Source of the DNA: Erigeron canadensis
Lineage: Eukaryota; Streptophyta; Magnoliopsida; Asterales; Asteraceae
Assembly: GCF_010389155.1 (NCBI RefSeq)
Contig: NC_057761.1
Coordinates: forward strand, 22,818,501-22,882,500
DNA: 64,000 nt
Direction: 5' to 3'
In this document: piece after piece, positions 31,007 through 45,495 of the stretch
Numbering within the stretch: position 1 is the first letter of the stretch
How the letters are laid out: each line of letters begins with the position of its first letter
Made by a program: the position numbers and the translations under genes
Notes under the pieces: generated by a model
Seen by the model: the letters and a program-made list of their open reading frames with translations, nothing else
What the model was told of the DNA's origin: nothing
Database searches by the model: none

Positions 31007-34000
31007 ATGGCTGTTCCGGTTGAAGAAGCAATTGCTGCTCTTTCTACTTTTTCATTAGAAGTTTGTTATTTTTTTTTCCGACTATTTCGTTTTGAATTTT
31101 TTGAGTTCCGATTGATATAGATCTTGTTGCTTATTGATCAATAATATGTATGGATTCATATGCCTGGTTTGACCTAGATAGTCAACATTCATCCCTGTTA
31201 GGTTTTTTACGCCTTTGGTTATATGTGTATTATGAGTAATAATCATTACTAGCTTGGTACCGCACAATGCATAGCTTTATCGACTAGTTTTTGGCGGTTT
31301 CTTAGGCTTTTATAAGGTTTCCGATGGTTTTTGATAAATTTCAAGTGCTGATTGGATTCCAGTGGTTTTAAGCAGTATCCAGTAGCGTCGGGTTGTGTGT
31401 TGTTGGTTGGGAAGATATGCTGATGTGAGCAGTATATTGGAGCTACTTGACATTAATATGATTTTGGAGTTAGTGCTTTATATAATAGTATCGTTAGTAA
31501 TGTAAACAAATGGTTTCTATCGATAACAATATGTTTGATATGGCATCTTAGAAACTAGACAAGATGATCTAATATATCCTTTATCTAACAAATGAGCCAT
31601 GCTTATTAGTTATTACAGCAAAAATGACGATACTTGTTTGTTGTTTACTGTAAGTTATAACACATACTTTTACTGTGTATGGTTTAGTGATAATTTTGCA
31701 TTTGGAATGAGATTTTAAAATTAAGACTAGGATGTGCTTTTTTTGTGAGCCATGTAGCATGCAATATGTTTGTTGTCTATATTGGATATTCAGCACACAT
31801 GTCCATTTCTCAAACTTCTCGACTATTGTAGGATGATCAACCAGAGGTGCAAGGCCCAGCATTGTGGGTTTCATCAGAAAGAGGTGCCACGAGTAGTCCA
31901 ATTGGTATGTACTTACTAATATATTTTCATAAGTTGCTACTATTAAATATTCTAGATTACTGTATGCCACATTCATGATTATTTTAGAAAAAAAAAAAAA
32001 AACTATATCTATAAGTGTACTTCTACCTGAGGTAGGGGGTCTATTTCATTCTGTAATGTAAATGCATAGGTTTGTGGTTTATCAGTTTATGTATGTCATG
32101 GAGACGTGAAACTACTAGCCTTGTTTCGGAAGAGGAGAGCTTGACCTGCCATGATTCATTCATTTATTTATTTTTATTAAGGGGAGTAATCAGCTTTAAT
32201 ACGTGTATCATATCGCCTGAATCTGATCGCTATGTATCAGCATTGGAAGCAGGAGTATTCTCCACCAAAGTCAAACTATGTTAATCAGTCTTGAGATGAT
32301 TTTGCATATTCCACAAAAGTTTCCAAACAAGTTGGATCAATGATTCAAAGGATTTATACCGATAGTAATTAAAGTTTAGAGGATGGATCACAGTTGAGAT
32401 GAGATTTATACTTCAATTGTAAGCTTTAGGTGGGCTGTCGCCATTATGTGTCTATCAATATGCCAGTCCTTATATGTCTACCGTTTAAAGTGCCAGTCCA
32501 TATGCTGGTTCTTTGCCACTTTCTTGTAGCTGCCCATTCTAACACAAGCATTAAGTAAAAGGATTGTGTGGGTTTCCAGTTCGGCTGATTTTGAGCTGTT
32601 ATGGATATCTTGGTGATGAGAAATATTGCAGTAATTCAGTTTCCATTGTTTTGGTGGGTTTGTAAATTGTAAATCAGACTATTTACACTCTCTTTATGCT
32701 TAGTTAAGGAAACTTCTAGGATCCTGGGGAATCAGTTGAGCAGTATTAGTTTCAGAGGGTTGATACCGAGATCAGCATTAGATTGTATTTTTCTGGAAAT
32801 TCAATAGTCAATTTCCAACTTTTTGAAAGATTTAGGATGTCTTTGTAATCCTCAAACTTTCGGAGAGAATTTATATGCCATAAGTAGATTTCAGCTTTGG
32901 TTCTTCTCTGTGTTTCATTCAATTGCTGAGATAACAACAAAAGCATCATGGTATTCCCTGTTTTTTGTAATCAATTCAGGTACTGATAATTCCTTTTTGC
33001 AGAGTATAGTGATGTCCATGCATATCGACTATCTTTATCGGAGGACACAAAAGCATTAAATCAACTTGTACGTTGCACTTTTATCATATTATTTTGTCTC
33101 TTTAGATGTGAGCATATATTCATGAAAACTTATAATGTGGCCAGCAGATTTTCCATTTTTCTGTAGTCAAATCTATTCAATTCGGATAGGGATCCTCTCA
33201 AGTTCCTCCAACTTGAGAGTCAAGTTGGGGGGATCTCAACCTTTGGATTAAAATCAAGGGTCAAGATTTGAATCTTGACCCTTAAATCAAAATCCAAGGG
33301 TTGAGATCTTGGGGGAACTTGAGAGGATCTTAATCTATTCAACTCCCTTCAGAACTTTTTACGTATTTTCTTCTCAATACCTCTAAAAGTGTTCTCTATA
33401 AATATTTTGTAGAATACACTAATACAAGAAGGCAAGGAAATGGTATCAGTACTTTATGCATACAGAAGTTGTGTCAAAGCACTTCCTCAGGTTTGATAGG
33501 AAGCTTTGGGATAGTCCTTTTTTTGAATATATATAATTACATTAGGTAATTTGTATATATAAGCTAAAGTTGAAATAATTACCAGCTTCCAGATTCTATG
33601 AAGCAAAGTCAGGCTGATTTGTATCTAGAAACTTATCAAGTGCTGGATTTGGAAATGAGTCGGCTTCGTGAGATACAAAGATGGCAAGCATCAGCTGCAT
33701 CTAAAGTATGTATGATACTTTAATCATTTACCACTTTTTCTGCGATATTCAACTTTGATTCAAGTTTGCATCTAACCTCTTTCTTCGATTATCTAGCTGG
33801 CAGCGGATATGCAGCGGTTTTCTAGACCTGAGAGACGCATCAATGGTCCCACTGTAACTCATCTCTGGTCCATGTTGAAGTTACTTGATGTTTTGGTTCA
33901 ACTTGATCATTTGAAAAATGCAAAAGCCAGTATACCTAATGATTTCTCTTGGTATAAGAGGTATGCTTGGGCTTTATTCTGTGGAACTACCAAATTTACA

Positions 34001-37000
34001 TTATTACAGGGTCATAACTAAATCTTTGGGTGCATGACATGATAATTTTCTTTTATGTCATGATGGGCTAAACTTCAATTTTATGTCATGATGGGCTAAA
34101 CTTTATTATGTATATGTAACATGGAAGTTGGATTGCACTGTTTTAATCAGGACATTTACTCAAGTTAGTATTCAATGGCAAGACACAGACTCAATGAGAG
34201 AAGAGCTAGATGATCTTCAGGTATTTCATGATTCTATTTATCTTCATTTAACTACAAGGAAATCATGTCAGTCAGTTCATGAAGTAATTCTTGTGTTTTG
34301 CAGATCTTTTTGAGCACAAGATGGGCCATTTTGTTGAACTTACAAGTTGAGATGTTTCGTGTAAACAAGTATCCTACAAACCTGTACCAATAAGATGTTA
34401 AATTTGGTTTAGTAAATAGTAAATTATAGCCTCTTAAAATTAGTATATGTAGTGCTACCTTTGAAAAAAATAATGATTATTTATAGAGGTAGTTGGTTTC
34501 AAATTATAGATGACTTCTATATATTTCTTTCTGAGTTCCTTCACCTATTATAGTGTGGAAGACATTCTTCAAGTTCTTATTGTGTATGCCGCTGAGTGCC
34601 TAGAATTGGATTTTGCACTTCTTTTCCCTGAGAGACATGTCCTTCTCCGTATTCTGCCTGTTCTTGTTGTTTTGGCAACATCCTCAGAAAAAGACAGCGA
34701 GTCCCTTTACAAGAGGGTGAAGATGAACAGACTCATTACTATTTTTAAGGTATCCTAGATTCATTTTTCTTTGAAACTCTAGTATATGTAATGCAGGCAT
34801 ACATGCACACACACACACATGTATATATGCAGATTGCAGAGTGTGCACATACATACAAAGAGCATATCCACAAATAATGCCAGAGGGCACCGACATGTCC
34901 CTTGCTAATCTTACTTTTTAGATGTGGCAGTATCTACCATGTAGGTAGAAGTTAGCCCACCCTCATCAGCTACCAGCTGAATGGGCAAAACAAATAAACT
35001 AGTAGTTTATTAGGAAGCAGTTCATACGGGTTGAAGTTTACCCTAAATGTATTTTTATTGCATAAAACCTCGGATGTTGTCTTATGAAAATAAATTCAAT
35101 TATTGCTGGAATGATATAATTTTGTAATCATACTTGCAGTGCCAAGTCTCTCTATAAAAAACTTTTTGGCCTCCGTTCAGTTATGCCCCTCTTTTATTCC
35201 TAATTTAATGGCTCACTCACAGGAACAATGAATAACAATAAATATGCAGTCTTGACCTGCGCAATGATAGGAATACCGCCATACTATTGATTTCCAAAAA
35301 TATGTTCTTTGTTTTTTTTGTAGTATATGTTAAATTGTTAATATCATACTAGCAAATTTGTAGAGTTAATATAAGTTATACATGCAGGGTCAATTCCATC
35401 ATTTGATGTGTAGTATAATTTTGTCCCTTTGAAAGCTACTAGGCATTGATATTTTTCAGTATGTAGCTGATGCTTATTCTTGTATACTTAGTTGCAATCT
35501 GATTGATTAGTTTGTTGATCCAAGTGCCACCACATCTGTGAAAGCCGACATTAGAAATAACATTTATTTCTTGTAGAACGATCCAGTCATACCTGCATTC
35601 CCGGATCTTCATCTTTCACCAGCTGCAATTCTAAAGGAGCTGTCTATGTACTTCCCGAAATTTTCTGCACAAACCCGCTTGTTAAGCCTTCCGGCTCCTC
35701 ATGAACTTCCACCTCGTGAAGTTCAAGAATATCCTTCATCACTTCTTTTTTATTTCATCTTATAGATGTATAGTCAGACCTACAATTAGGAAAAACTGTA
35801 ATCTTACATTTTCTACTCGCATAACACCTAAAATTTGGCCTATCATCTTTGTCTCAATTGCCTTGACAGTACCCACTTATCAGCGGCATTATTTGGTCAT
35901 TAATCACATTGGAGCTATTCGTGCTGAGCATGATGACTTTACTATCCGTTTTGCTTCTGCTATGAACCAGGTGCCATTTATTTAATTCCCTTTTGTATCT
36001 ATATTCTTTAAGTTTTTATGTTTGGTCACTATTATCATACAAGTTTCTTTATTTTTAAAATCTTCTGGTCTTTTTCATGAAGTTGTCATTGATTATATTT
36101 CTCCTTTTGGCAGCTAGCTTTATTGAAATCAATAGAAAGTGCAGATATTGAATGGTCAAAGGAAGTCAAAGGATGTATGTATGATATGGTTGTTGAAGGT
36201 TTTCAGCTTTTAAGCCGATGGAGTGCTCGTATCTGGGAGCAATGTGCATGGAAATTCTCAAGGCCCTGCAAGGACTTTGCTCCTTCAGAGTCAGTTGAAA
36301 TGACTACAGTTTCTGATTATGAAAAGGTTTCCATTTAGTTTTTTCTTTTTCTTTTTTTGTTTATGAAGAATTTGAAGAAACTAGAACGGAAACTGTAGAC
36401 TCTGAAGGAACTAAGTTTCAGATTTTGACTCCTAAACTTAACAATTTCACTAGTCAAAACTTTGTACTTTGTGTTGTAGGTGGTGCGCTTTAATTATAGT
36501 GCTGATGAAAGGAAGGCTTTAGTTGAACTTGTTAGCTACATCAAAAGCATTGGATCAATGATGCAGAGGTGTGATACATTGGTAGCGGATGCCTTGTGGG
36601 AAACTGTGCATGCCGAGGTTCAGGATTTTGTGCAGAACACATTGGCAGCAATGCTGCGCACCACATTCCGAAAGAAAAAGGACCTTTGTAGGTTAGAATC
36701 AACTATTTATCTTCATTTTTTGTATAAATTATGGAACTTATTTCTTATATCCTGTTTTTTTTTTTAATGTTTTTGTGATACTCTACATGGTTCTTTGATG
36801 CCTTTCAGGATACTCTCTGATATGCGGACCCTTTCAGCAGATTGGATGGCTAACACTAGCAAGCCTGAATCTGATATGCAAACATCACAACATGGGAGCG
36901 AAGAAAACAAAGGAAACTTCTTTTTCCCAAGGGCAGTCGCACCTACTGCTGCACAGGTGATAACATTGGATCTTCTTTTCACCAACTTCATTTATTTGCT

Positions 37001-40000
37001 TCTTAGTCAGACATGCAGTTCTAATTCCCTATTTATGAACGGGTCTGTTCAGGTTATATTGTTATAATGTAGATCTAACAGGTTAAAATGGTGAAATGGA
37101 AAGCAGTTAGCTTAAGGAAACATGTAAAATGCACAAAAGTAGTCAAAACTCAAAAGTATAATTTTAATGTATAAAACTTCCTAATTTGTTTTATTCAGAA
37201 GTTAGATTATTATTGAAGTAGCCACAGTTTGTAATCATATATGCAACCTTATATTAAGATTAAAGTTGATGTATGTTTTGGGTCAAGCCAACCTGGCCTT
37301 ACCCATACCATTGGTTTGGTTATCCATCCCATTTGATCCATTCATCTTTCACACTTATAATCTACTCTTTTCCTTTCTTTTAGGTGCATTGCTTGCAGTT
37401 CTTGATATATGAGGTGGTGTCTGGTGGTAACATGAGAAAGCCTGGTGGTCTCTTTGGGAATAGTAGCTCTGACATTCCTGTGAATGATTTGAAACAACTG
37501 GAAACATTTTTTTACAAGCTTAGTTTTTTCCTACACATACTAGACTATTCAGGTTCTTCCCGAACTCGTAATCTTGTTGTTGACTATATGCTACTTTGTA
37601 ATAGTATGATATGATGTTTCCTACGGAAAAAAGATATCCACTTCGCGGTTGAATTCTATATTTGTTTTTTGGAAAATGGGCACACTTTTTAATTGTACTG
37701 AAAAGATTACCCAAGACTTAGTTTTCAATATGCTATGTTTCAATAATTCATGATATAGCTAAACTTATTTCGTTTTAACATTTCAGTTACTGTCGCAACA
37801 TTGACGGATCTTGGTTTCTTATGGTTTAGAGAATTTTATTTAGAATCTTCTCGTGTTATTCAGGTATGCCTGAAAATTCAGTAGTATATCATTATGACTA
37901 TAGAGCCGTTTATATGGTTTTCTTATTTCATACATTATGAATTTTCTAAGAGATTTTTAGAGGTGCAGCTTTGACAAAACAATCTAGAAACTACATTTTC
38001 CAAAATGGGCTTGGTAGTGGGTAATAGCGGTAGTTTTGGGTACAAGTTGAGGGCCTGACCTGAGTATTTTTTGGATTTTTTGTTTTCTACTTATTGCAGT
38101 TTCCTATTGATTGCTCTCTTCCTTGGATGTTGGTGGATCATGTGCTGGAGTCACAAAATGGTGGTCTTCTTGAAAGTGTTCTGATGCCATTTGACATATA
38201 CAATGATTCTGCTCAGCATGCCCTCGTTGTTTTGAAGCAACGTTTTCTCTATGATGAAATTGAAGCTGAGGTAATTTACATCAAATGATTGTTGACCAGA
38301 ATTGTCATTTGATTTTCTAAATACTTTCTAAATGGTGGTATGGTCGACTCTTTGTAGGTGGATAATTGCTTTGATATATTTGTCTCAAGGTTATGTGAGG
38401 CTATATTCACACATTATAAAAGCTGGGCTGCCAGGTATTCTTTTTTGTTTTTTTTTGTTTACTTTATCTTTTGTCCTATTGGAATTGACTGATGAAATCC
38501 CGTTAATAAGAAGTTACCATATTTTCCAGTGAGCTGCTTGATCCCTCTTTCCTTTTTACATTGGATAATGGAGAAAAGTTTACAGTCCGCCCAATGAGAT
38601 TCACTGCCCTACTCAATATGAAAAGAGTGAAGGTAAGCATTTGGGCCTAAGTGATGTTAAATGTCTTTTAAATAAAAATTTAGTCTTTATTCCATATATC
38701 ATGTTCATTTTCCATTTCTACTCTTTTTCATTAAAGTGTAAGTCGTAAGGCCGCTTTTATTCATTGAAAAGGTTCAGCTGCTGAACAACACAGGTGCCAA
38801 ATACAAGTTAGATGTCTACATATTGTCTTTAATATGGAAGTCACAATTTTGTCGCTTTTACTTAGGACTGAGTTGATTATTTTTCTTATTAATCTCTGAC
38901 GGGTCAAATGGTTAAAAAGGAAGATCTTAAAAAGAAACAGGTAACTTGGGTCAAACAGGATGGTAGTTGCCCAGTGTATGAAATCTGTTTCTATCATTAT
39001 TGGATTTTGGCGGAAATACTCTAGTTTCATAAACCATATCTACATACAAAGTGTTGTGGATCAACCTGACCTGCTCATTTTACCATAACACGTATCAAAA
39101 TCCACAGTTACTTGGACGAACGATCAATTTGAGGAGTTTGATTGCTGAGAGGATGAACAAGTTATTTAGAGACAACCTTGAATTTTTGTTCGATCGTTTT
39201 GAATCCCAGGACTTGTGTGCTATTGTAGTAAGTAATATATACTCTAAGCTTTCTTGCACTTGATTATTTCTACTTAGCCATGTCTTCTTCCAAATCTATG
39301 CAATTGATGTATATTCAAAACATTTTAATGCAGGAATTGGAAAAGCTACTGGAAATCTTACAAATGACTCATGAATTCTTGTCAAGAGATCTCACTATAG
39401 ATTCTTTCAGTATCATGCTAAGTGAGATGATGGAAAATGTCTCTCTTGTCTCTTACTCAAGCCGACTTGCTTCTCAGGTATAAGCATTTTTTTCTTCTCC
39501 ATTTCCATTCCTTTATTTAGTTATTCTGGTTTTTCTGGGAATTTACAATTAATTGGCAATGCTTCGTTTTCGTTTAGGATGTTGTATTAAAGAAAGTATT
39601 AAATCAGTGTGTCCCATTGGAATACAGTCGCTTCTTATGTGTCACTGTTGTGCTTTTTTAAGTATATATTATTCTTTTTATGCGTTGACATATTTTTATA
39701 ATACACTTAATTTGCCAGCTATTTGATGCATCTTTTGTGCAGTCAGATCTTTTGGTTCATTGATACTTACACTACTGATCTAACCTTAATTTTATAATTT
39801 CAAAAGCAACACAATGCTTTATAGATGCATTAAGTAATGTACTTATATATCTAAAACTCTTATTATGGTACCCTCTAAGTCGATAGTATGCCTTACATTA
39901 ATGTGACAAATTATACAAACATTGCTGGTTTTGTTCTGTGTTCCCTCCGATGCATTATGTAATGACTTAATTATGCATCCGAGTTTGTATCATACCATCC

Positions 40001-43000
40001 ACACTCCCAACCTACATCAACCCAACCTTTAATAAAAAATTAATTTCTCTCTTCCACCAAAACAACCCAACCTAACTCAACCTTTTACCCACATTCACAA
40101 CTCAACTAAAAGACAAACCAATGAGGTTTATAAATAAATCTTAACTAATCGCATAATGACAAGTGGCAAAAGTTGGGTGACTCCTTTGCTTTAAGTCAAG
40201 CCACCAACCAAGTTGTTATTTTAAGTGACTTTTTCATTTTTTTAAAAATATTTTCAGTGACCCACCTTCCAAAAAGGTTGGGGATGTGGGTAAAAGTAAG
40301 TTTTAAAAAGTTTTGGTGGTTGCTCGTATCACTATCAAACAGTAGTATGCTTTATTGTGAATTAAAGTGCTACATTTATTGTTTCATTTACTTTTGTATC
40401 AAGTAAATATAGCTAAATAATTGCATGCTTGAATCTGATTATAGTCTAGTTTCTGTGTTTCACAACAAATGAATGATATGAATGTATACAGAAGAGACAC
40501 ATATGAGCAGGATTATAATTGGAGTGATTAAAATGCCTCTTGCTGTTGTATATTTTTCTTATCTTTGTTCTTGTTGAACATGCAATTGTTAATAAGTTCT
40601 TGTAATCCTTTCGTAGAGCTCATTACCTTATGAAGGGTTGTTTCTTTATCACCTTCTTGCATAACATAATGCTTTTCTCTATCCTAGATATGGACCGAGA
40701 TGCAAAATGATTTTTTGCCTAACTTCATTCTATGTAATACAACTCAACGCTTTGTTCGATCATCAAAAGTACCATCTGCTCCTGTCCAGAAACCATCACT
40801 ACCATATGCCAAACCAAACTTCTATTGTGGAACTCAAGTAAGAAATTATTGCATATAATCAACACTATATTGATTTATTATTCAATTTACTTGTATTGAT
40901 CTTGTAATGTTGTGGGATTTTAGGAGTTGAACTCTGCTCACCAAAGCTTTGCGCGATTGCATAGTGGGTTTTTTGGATTACCTCATATGTTCTCCATTGT
41001 ACGTCTTCTGGTTTCTAGATCATTGCCTTGGCTTATCAGAGCACTATTGGATCATATATCAACTAAGGTATGCACGTAATAGTAATGGTTCATGTTCTTC
41101 CTTTTATCAGGGTATAAAAGATTATAATTTGGGGCTAAAAACAAAAAAATAAAAGAAAAAAAGGAACTTCTTTTGTTGTTTTGATTTACACTTGTGTGTT
41201 TCATGGTCATGACCTGATAGTTTGCTGCAATTTATTCAGATAACAACACTAGAACCAATGATAACAGGATTGCAAGAAGCATTACCTAAATCCATTGGTT
41301 TGCTCCCTTTTGATGGTGGCGTAACAGGTATGTGATTGAAACAGGAGGTTGCATTTTTTTTTTAATGGCAGGCTAGGCTGCATATTGGGCAATTTTCATG
41401 ATTTAGGTGGCGGAAAACAGGTCAAAATGGGTAGTTTTTTGCGTAGGATGAATAGCTGACGGACATTTTTTTTTTCCACTTTTTAAATTTATTTAGTATA
41501 ATTAAGTCCTGATTACCGAAGCTAGGTTGTGGTACCAACTGAAATTTTCTGTGTGTAGGATGTATGAGGATTGTCAAAGAACTTCTTAAGTGGCAATCGA
41601 AAACAGAACTTAAAACAGAGATTCTACATGGAATTAAGGAGGTTGGAAGTGCATTATATTGGATGGGACTGCTTGATATCGTTTTGGTGAGTTCTCAGTT
41701 TGCTGATGGTATATTCGTTTGTTGGTAATATTTGCTACCAGATATAGATTAATAATTCATGTTACTAGCAACGAAAACTCTAAAACAGCACTGTTTTTTT
41801 TTTCATTTTATATTAAGCATGGCATAATTTTAGCTGCTTCTTATGCTGATGTTGAACAGAGAGAAGTTGACACAACACAGTTCATGCAAGTTGCCTCATG
41901 GTTAGGTCTGATACCCGGGGCAGATGGCCAAATACTACAATCGCAAGAAGATGGAAATGCCCCTGTTGTCACTCTTTTCAAGTCAGCTACTGCTGCTGCT
42001 GTTTCCAGCAACCCTTTAAACCCCTCACCCTTCTACACAATGTCAAAACAGGCCGAAGCTGCTGGTATGTGTAAAATAGCTTAAAATGAGTTGGGTCAAA
42101 ATTGGTATGGGTTGGAATACCTTTTAAGCAGATAGGATTACAATCAATATATTATTACATCTACACTTTAAATTTAAATTTCTATAAAATGACTTGAGAC
42201 GTTTTATGGAAGTAAACTTTGTGAAATTTTTTACCCATTTGATTGTTAGAGACAAAATATAACATGAATTGGCCTAATTATATACAATGAATCCAAATTG
42301 CCATCTAGTTGGCCACATGGCATAGTGAATTGCACATAACTTATTAACATTCTTATAAGAGTTAGAAAATTGCAAAATGGATTATGGTTGAATGAGGTAA
42401 TTTATACTATGGGTTTAAACATGTCGGGTCGGTTGGGTTGACCTGCAAAGACCTATCTTTTCATCTTTTATGTGCAATTTGTAGATGTATAAAGCTCTAG
42501 TTACTACTCAAATTACAAGTACAATTTTTTAATTACAATAACAATCTAAATTTTTGACGCGTTCTTTTTTTTTAACTAATTGACCCCTTTAAGATGAAGC
42601 AAACCCAAGTCCCCTCATTCATAGATAAATGAGTTAAAATTACCTTTGTAATGGATTTTTTCAATTTGTTTTGTTATTATTTTGAATTGGTTGATTTTTC
42701 CACTATGTTCCTTTCTTGACTTATTGTCAATTCACTCAATTGTCATACATTGCTCTGAACTTTTTGCCATTCTAATACCAACAGAATGATACTCTTTTGT
42801 TGGTTTGTGTATAAGACTATAAGTTGCATTCGGATTCATTAATTTTTGAATTTTTGACATTGTAATGGGTAAACCACGTCGGTTGTTGCAGATTTGTTGT
42901 ACAAGGCTAACTTGAATACTGGAAGTGTGCTGGAGTATGCCCTTGCTTTCACGAGTGCTGCACTCGACAAATATTGCACCAAATGGAGTGCGGCACCAAA

Positions 43001-44816
43001 GACTGGATTCATAGACATTACGACATCAAAAGATTTCTATCGTATATTTAGTGGTCTCCAAATAGTAAGCAAAACCTGTTTTACTACATCCGTTTTGTCT
43101 CTATGCTAATAGATGCGGCCTGGGGGTCAGGTGGATTGGGTAATGGGTAACTTTAGTACTGGTGAATAGGTCGGGTTGGCATGACCGGCTACATTCTTTT
43201 TAGAATCTGACAAAGTTTTACTGTGTAAAATATGATTACAACAGTTGTAACAAACTAAATGCTCGAATATAATGAGATTTAGGAGCTTTGTATTTCTAAA
43301 TGTGAACTTAGGGTGATTTGTGACCTGTCGACCCTTTAGGATGTTTCTTTTTAGCTATTGTTTCATACCCATTTTTTTACTCGTTAGAGATGACATTTAA
43401 TCCTATCAAGCCATTCATAACTTTGTCTTTGAGAGTCAAAATTGGTACTCCTCTACTAGCTTATAATATACAATGATCCTGTGGCTTAGTTTGGTTACCA
43501 TACCTTGTTGAAGTAGGTTTTATAATATAACGTTTCTCCATTATCCTGCAATCTTGGGGCTTATGCTTCTATATGTTTTATTTGCAGGAATACCTGGAAG
43601 ATTGTATGCAGGTACCCCCAAACAACCACGAAATGTTGGGAGATTCAGTTGCATGGGGTGGTTGCACCATAATATACTTGCTTGGTCAGCAATTACATTT
43701 TGAGCTCTTTGACTTTTCCTATCAAGTCCTGAATATTGCAGAAGTTGATAGTGCAGCTACTGGGTCGTCAAATAAGAGTCCTCACTCTGCTCAGGTTCGA
43801 TTATCTTGTGTGTTTGTTCTGTTGCAATGGGAATGGAAGAATGAGTTTCAAACTCGTTGAGATTGTTTGATTCATTATATTGGGCATCAAAGATGGGCAT
43901 ACTCAAAAACCACCTTGGGGTTGGGTTTAGGAATTGATTTTGATATGAATCTGCTGGAATAATATCTAATAAAAGTATAAGGGTGTTAAGTGTCTTTTTA
44001 ATAGTAGTTTCTTATTTTTGGTAAATACTTGTTCACCAAGTTAGGTTATGTCTGATGTCTTTAAATAAGGCCTAGGAGCCAATTGTTTAGGGGAGTCAAC
44101 TTAGGTTCTATGAACTAGGAGCTGCTGGACTAAAAGCAGTTGTGGAGCTTGCTGAGGCTCCAACTCAGTATTTATCTATCCATCTTTCTAATATAACAGC
44201 CGACTTTTGCCGGCTATTATTCTTCTATTGTTGTGTAAATCTGGTCTGTACCACATCAGATTTCCATTCGCCTGTAAACCTATAGTGATTCCCTTTTTTC
44301 CATATTTAGGCTCCTTGTTCCTTTGAATACCTTTCTTTGTATGCTATATATTCAAAAAGGGATGATGGATTACCCGGAAGGGTTTGGTCTACCCTGACAA
44401 CTAGCCCATTTTGAACAATGCTATAAAAAAACTCATTTCAACCCAAAACAGTGTTACCCCGGGGCACCTAAACCGTTTTAGTCTTCAGATTACTCAACAG
44501 TAAACATAATATGCCCATTTTTATGTGCAGTTAACTTTGAAATAATAGATAAATATAAACACAATGTGGTTATTCTTTATTGTCTGTTTTTGGCATCTGG
44601 ACTAAATTTATGACTCTTCAGGGATGGGAAGTGCTCTTAGAAGCTATGAAGAAAGCAAGACGTTTGAACAATCACGTGTTTTCAATGTTGAAGGCTCGGT
44701 GCCCTCTAGAAGACAAGCAAGCATGTGCCATCAAGCAAAGTGGAGCGCCTCTACACCGCATCAAATTTGAAAACACAGTATCTGCCTTTGAAACACTGCC
44801 ACAGAAATGTTCTTAA
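31007..44816 (+). CDS. PIR: PIR/SRA1 (PIROGI), SCAR/WAVE complex subunit, CYFIP family
   Basis: I read 29 coding exons: 31007-31060, 31832-31904, 33003-33067, 33413-33490, 33586-33705, 33797-33960, 34151-34220, 34304-34368, 34554-34749, 35577-35728, 35877-35970, 36114-36326, 36480-36691, 36809-36956, 37384-37552, 37787-37863, 38100-38270, 38358-38434, 38530-38632, 39108-39227, 39334-39477, 40688-40837, 40924-41067, 41240-41327, 41559-41686, 41860-42064, 42892-43064, 43588-43794, 44622-44816. All phases agree and give 1284 residues, the size of Arabidopsis PIR (about 1280). The protein starts [18 protein letters not shown] and ends [15 protein letters not shown], as in the family. PIR binds active ROP GTPase and, with NAP1, SCAR, ABI-like and BRICK1 proteins, turns on ARP2/3 actin branching in the cytoplasm, shaping trichomes and pavement cells. 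Intron 10 is U12-type. Several introns carry MITEs. Confidence 0.97.
33189..33330. mobile_element. Palindromic MITE in PIR intron 3
   Basis: A 142-bp near-perfect inverted repeat. GGGATCCTCTCAAGTTCC at the left is mirrored by GGAACTTGAGAGGATC at the right, and the centre is 'gtcaagatttgaatcttgac'. TA lies on each side (33187-33188, 33331-33332), suggesting a Stowaway-type insertion, though the ends are not the classic CTCCCTCC. The transcript would form a long hairpin. Confidence 0.7.
35729..35876 (+). other. U12-type AT-AC intron (PIR intron 10)
   Basis: The 148-bp intron starts ATATCCTT, the U12 donor consensus, directly after CAAGA. It ends CCCAC, and a branch site TGCCTTGAC (consensus TTCCTTRAC, 8 of 9) lies with its branch A 10 nt before the end. 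Using these borders restores the family sequence REVQDYQRHYL; no GT-AG choice does. Confidence 0.9.
39996..40292. mobile_element. MITE family X, copy 2, in PIR intron 21
   Basis: A compact copy of the element at 2384-4128 without its Tourist insertion. It starts CCACACTCCCAACCTACATC and ends AAAGGTTGGGGATGTGGG, with imperfect inverted ends. The 77-codon frame over it is not a gene. Confidence 0.55.
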
Positions 44817-45486
44817 AGTTACTGTGTAGTGGCAGTGCTACTTGCATAAATTGAAATGGTCCCGGATAACTTCACAGGCTCTTGGATTTGTATATAGGAT
44901 TGCATCTATGTATATGTGGTTGATATTTTGCGCTGTAGTTAGTAATTGGGGAGGAGGATGCTGATCTGAAATGAGTACCACTAATGTGCTTTCAGTTGTG
45001 TTATTGTTTGAACATAAAATTCTTCTAGTGACTTAAGTGACCCAAAACTAAAGACTTTGAGTTTGCTCAAATGTGAACATTTGTATTGTGTATTGAGAAT
45101 GGTTGTTTTCGGACTGATGTTTGCAATTGCGATCCATCGATTTATGGCATGGTTAGTGTGCGTTATGATCTATCTTTAATGACTTTGAGATACCTAACCA
45201 AAATAACTTAGCTAGGAGCCTTTGAGATGGGCTGAATATGTCAAATAAAATGAAAGTCATCCTCATGGCAAGTAATTTTCAGGTTTCCTTATTTTACTTC
45301 AAGTAACTCGTTAAAAAAAACTTTACTATGAAGATCCAAATGACAATGCAACATATTCAAAAAGTAGTTGTCTTCAGGGCTCCATTAAATAATTTCATTT
45401 AGGCTTATTAAAATGGAGTTTGCTAATCGGAAATAAAATCTTGTGCTGACAATTATTAATAAGGGAAATTATTATTTTTTGTGTAA
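44817..45486. other. PIR 3' flank
   Basis: The first 200-300 bases are probably 3' UTR. No other gene is seen before the Mutator-like element. Confidence 0.5.
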
Positions 45487-45495
45487 TATGTTTTA

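Noticed and set aside
35708..35870. GT-AG alternative for PIR intron 10 (donor GTGAAG, acceptor CTTGACAG)
   Set aside because: It keeps frame but gives [12 protein letters not shown] in place of the family's PPRE(A/V)Q(E/D)YQRHYL, and ignores the strong U12 signals.
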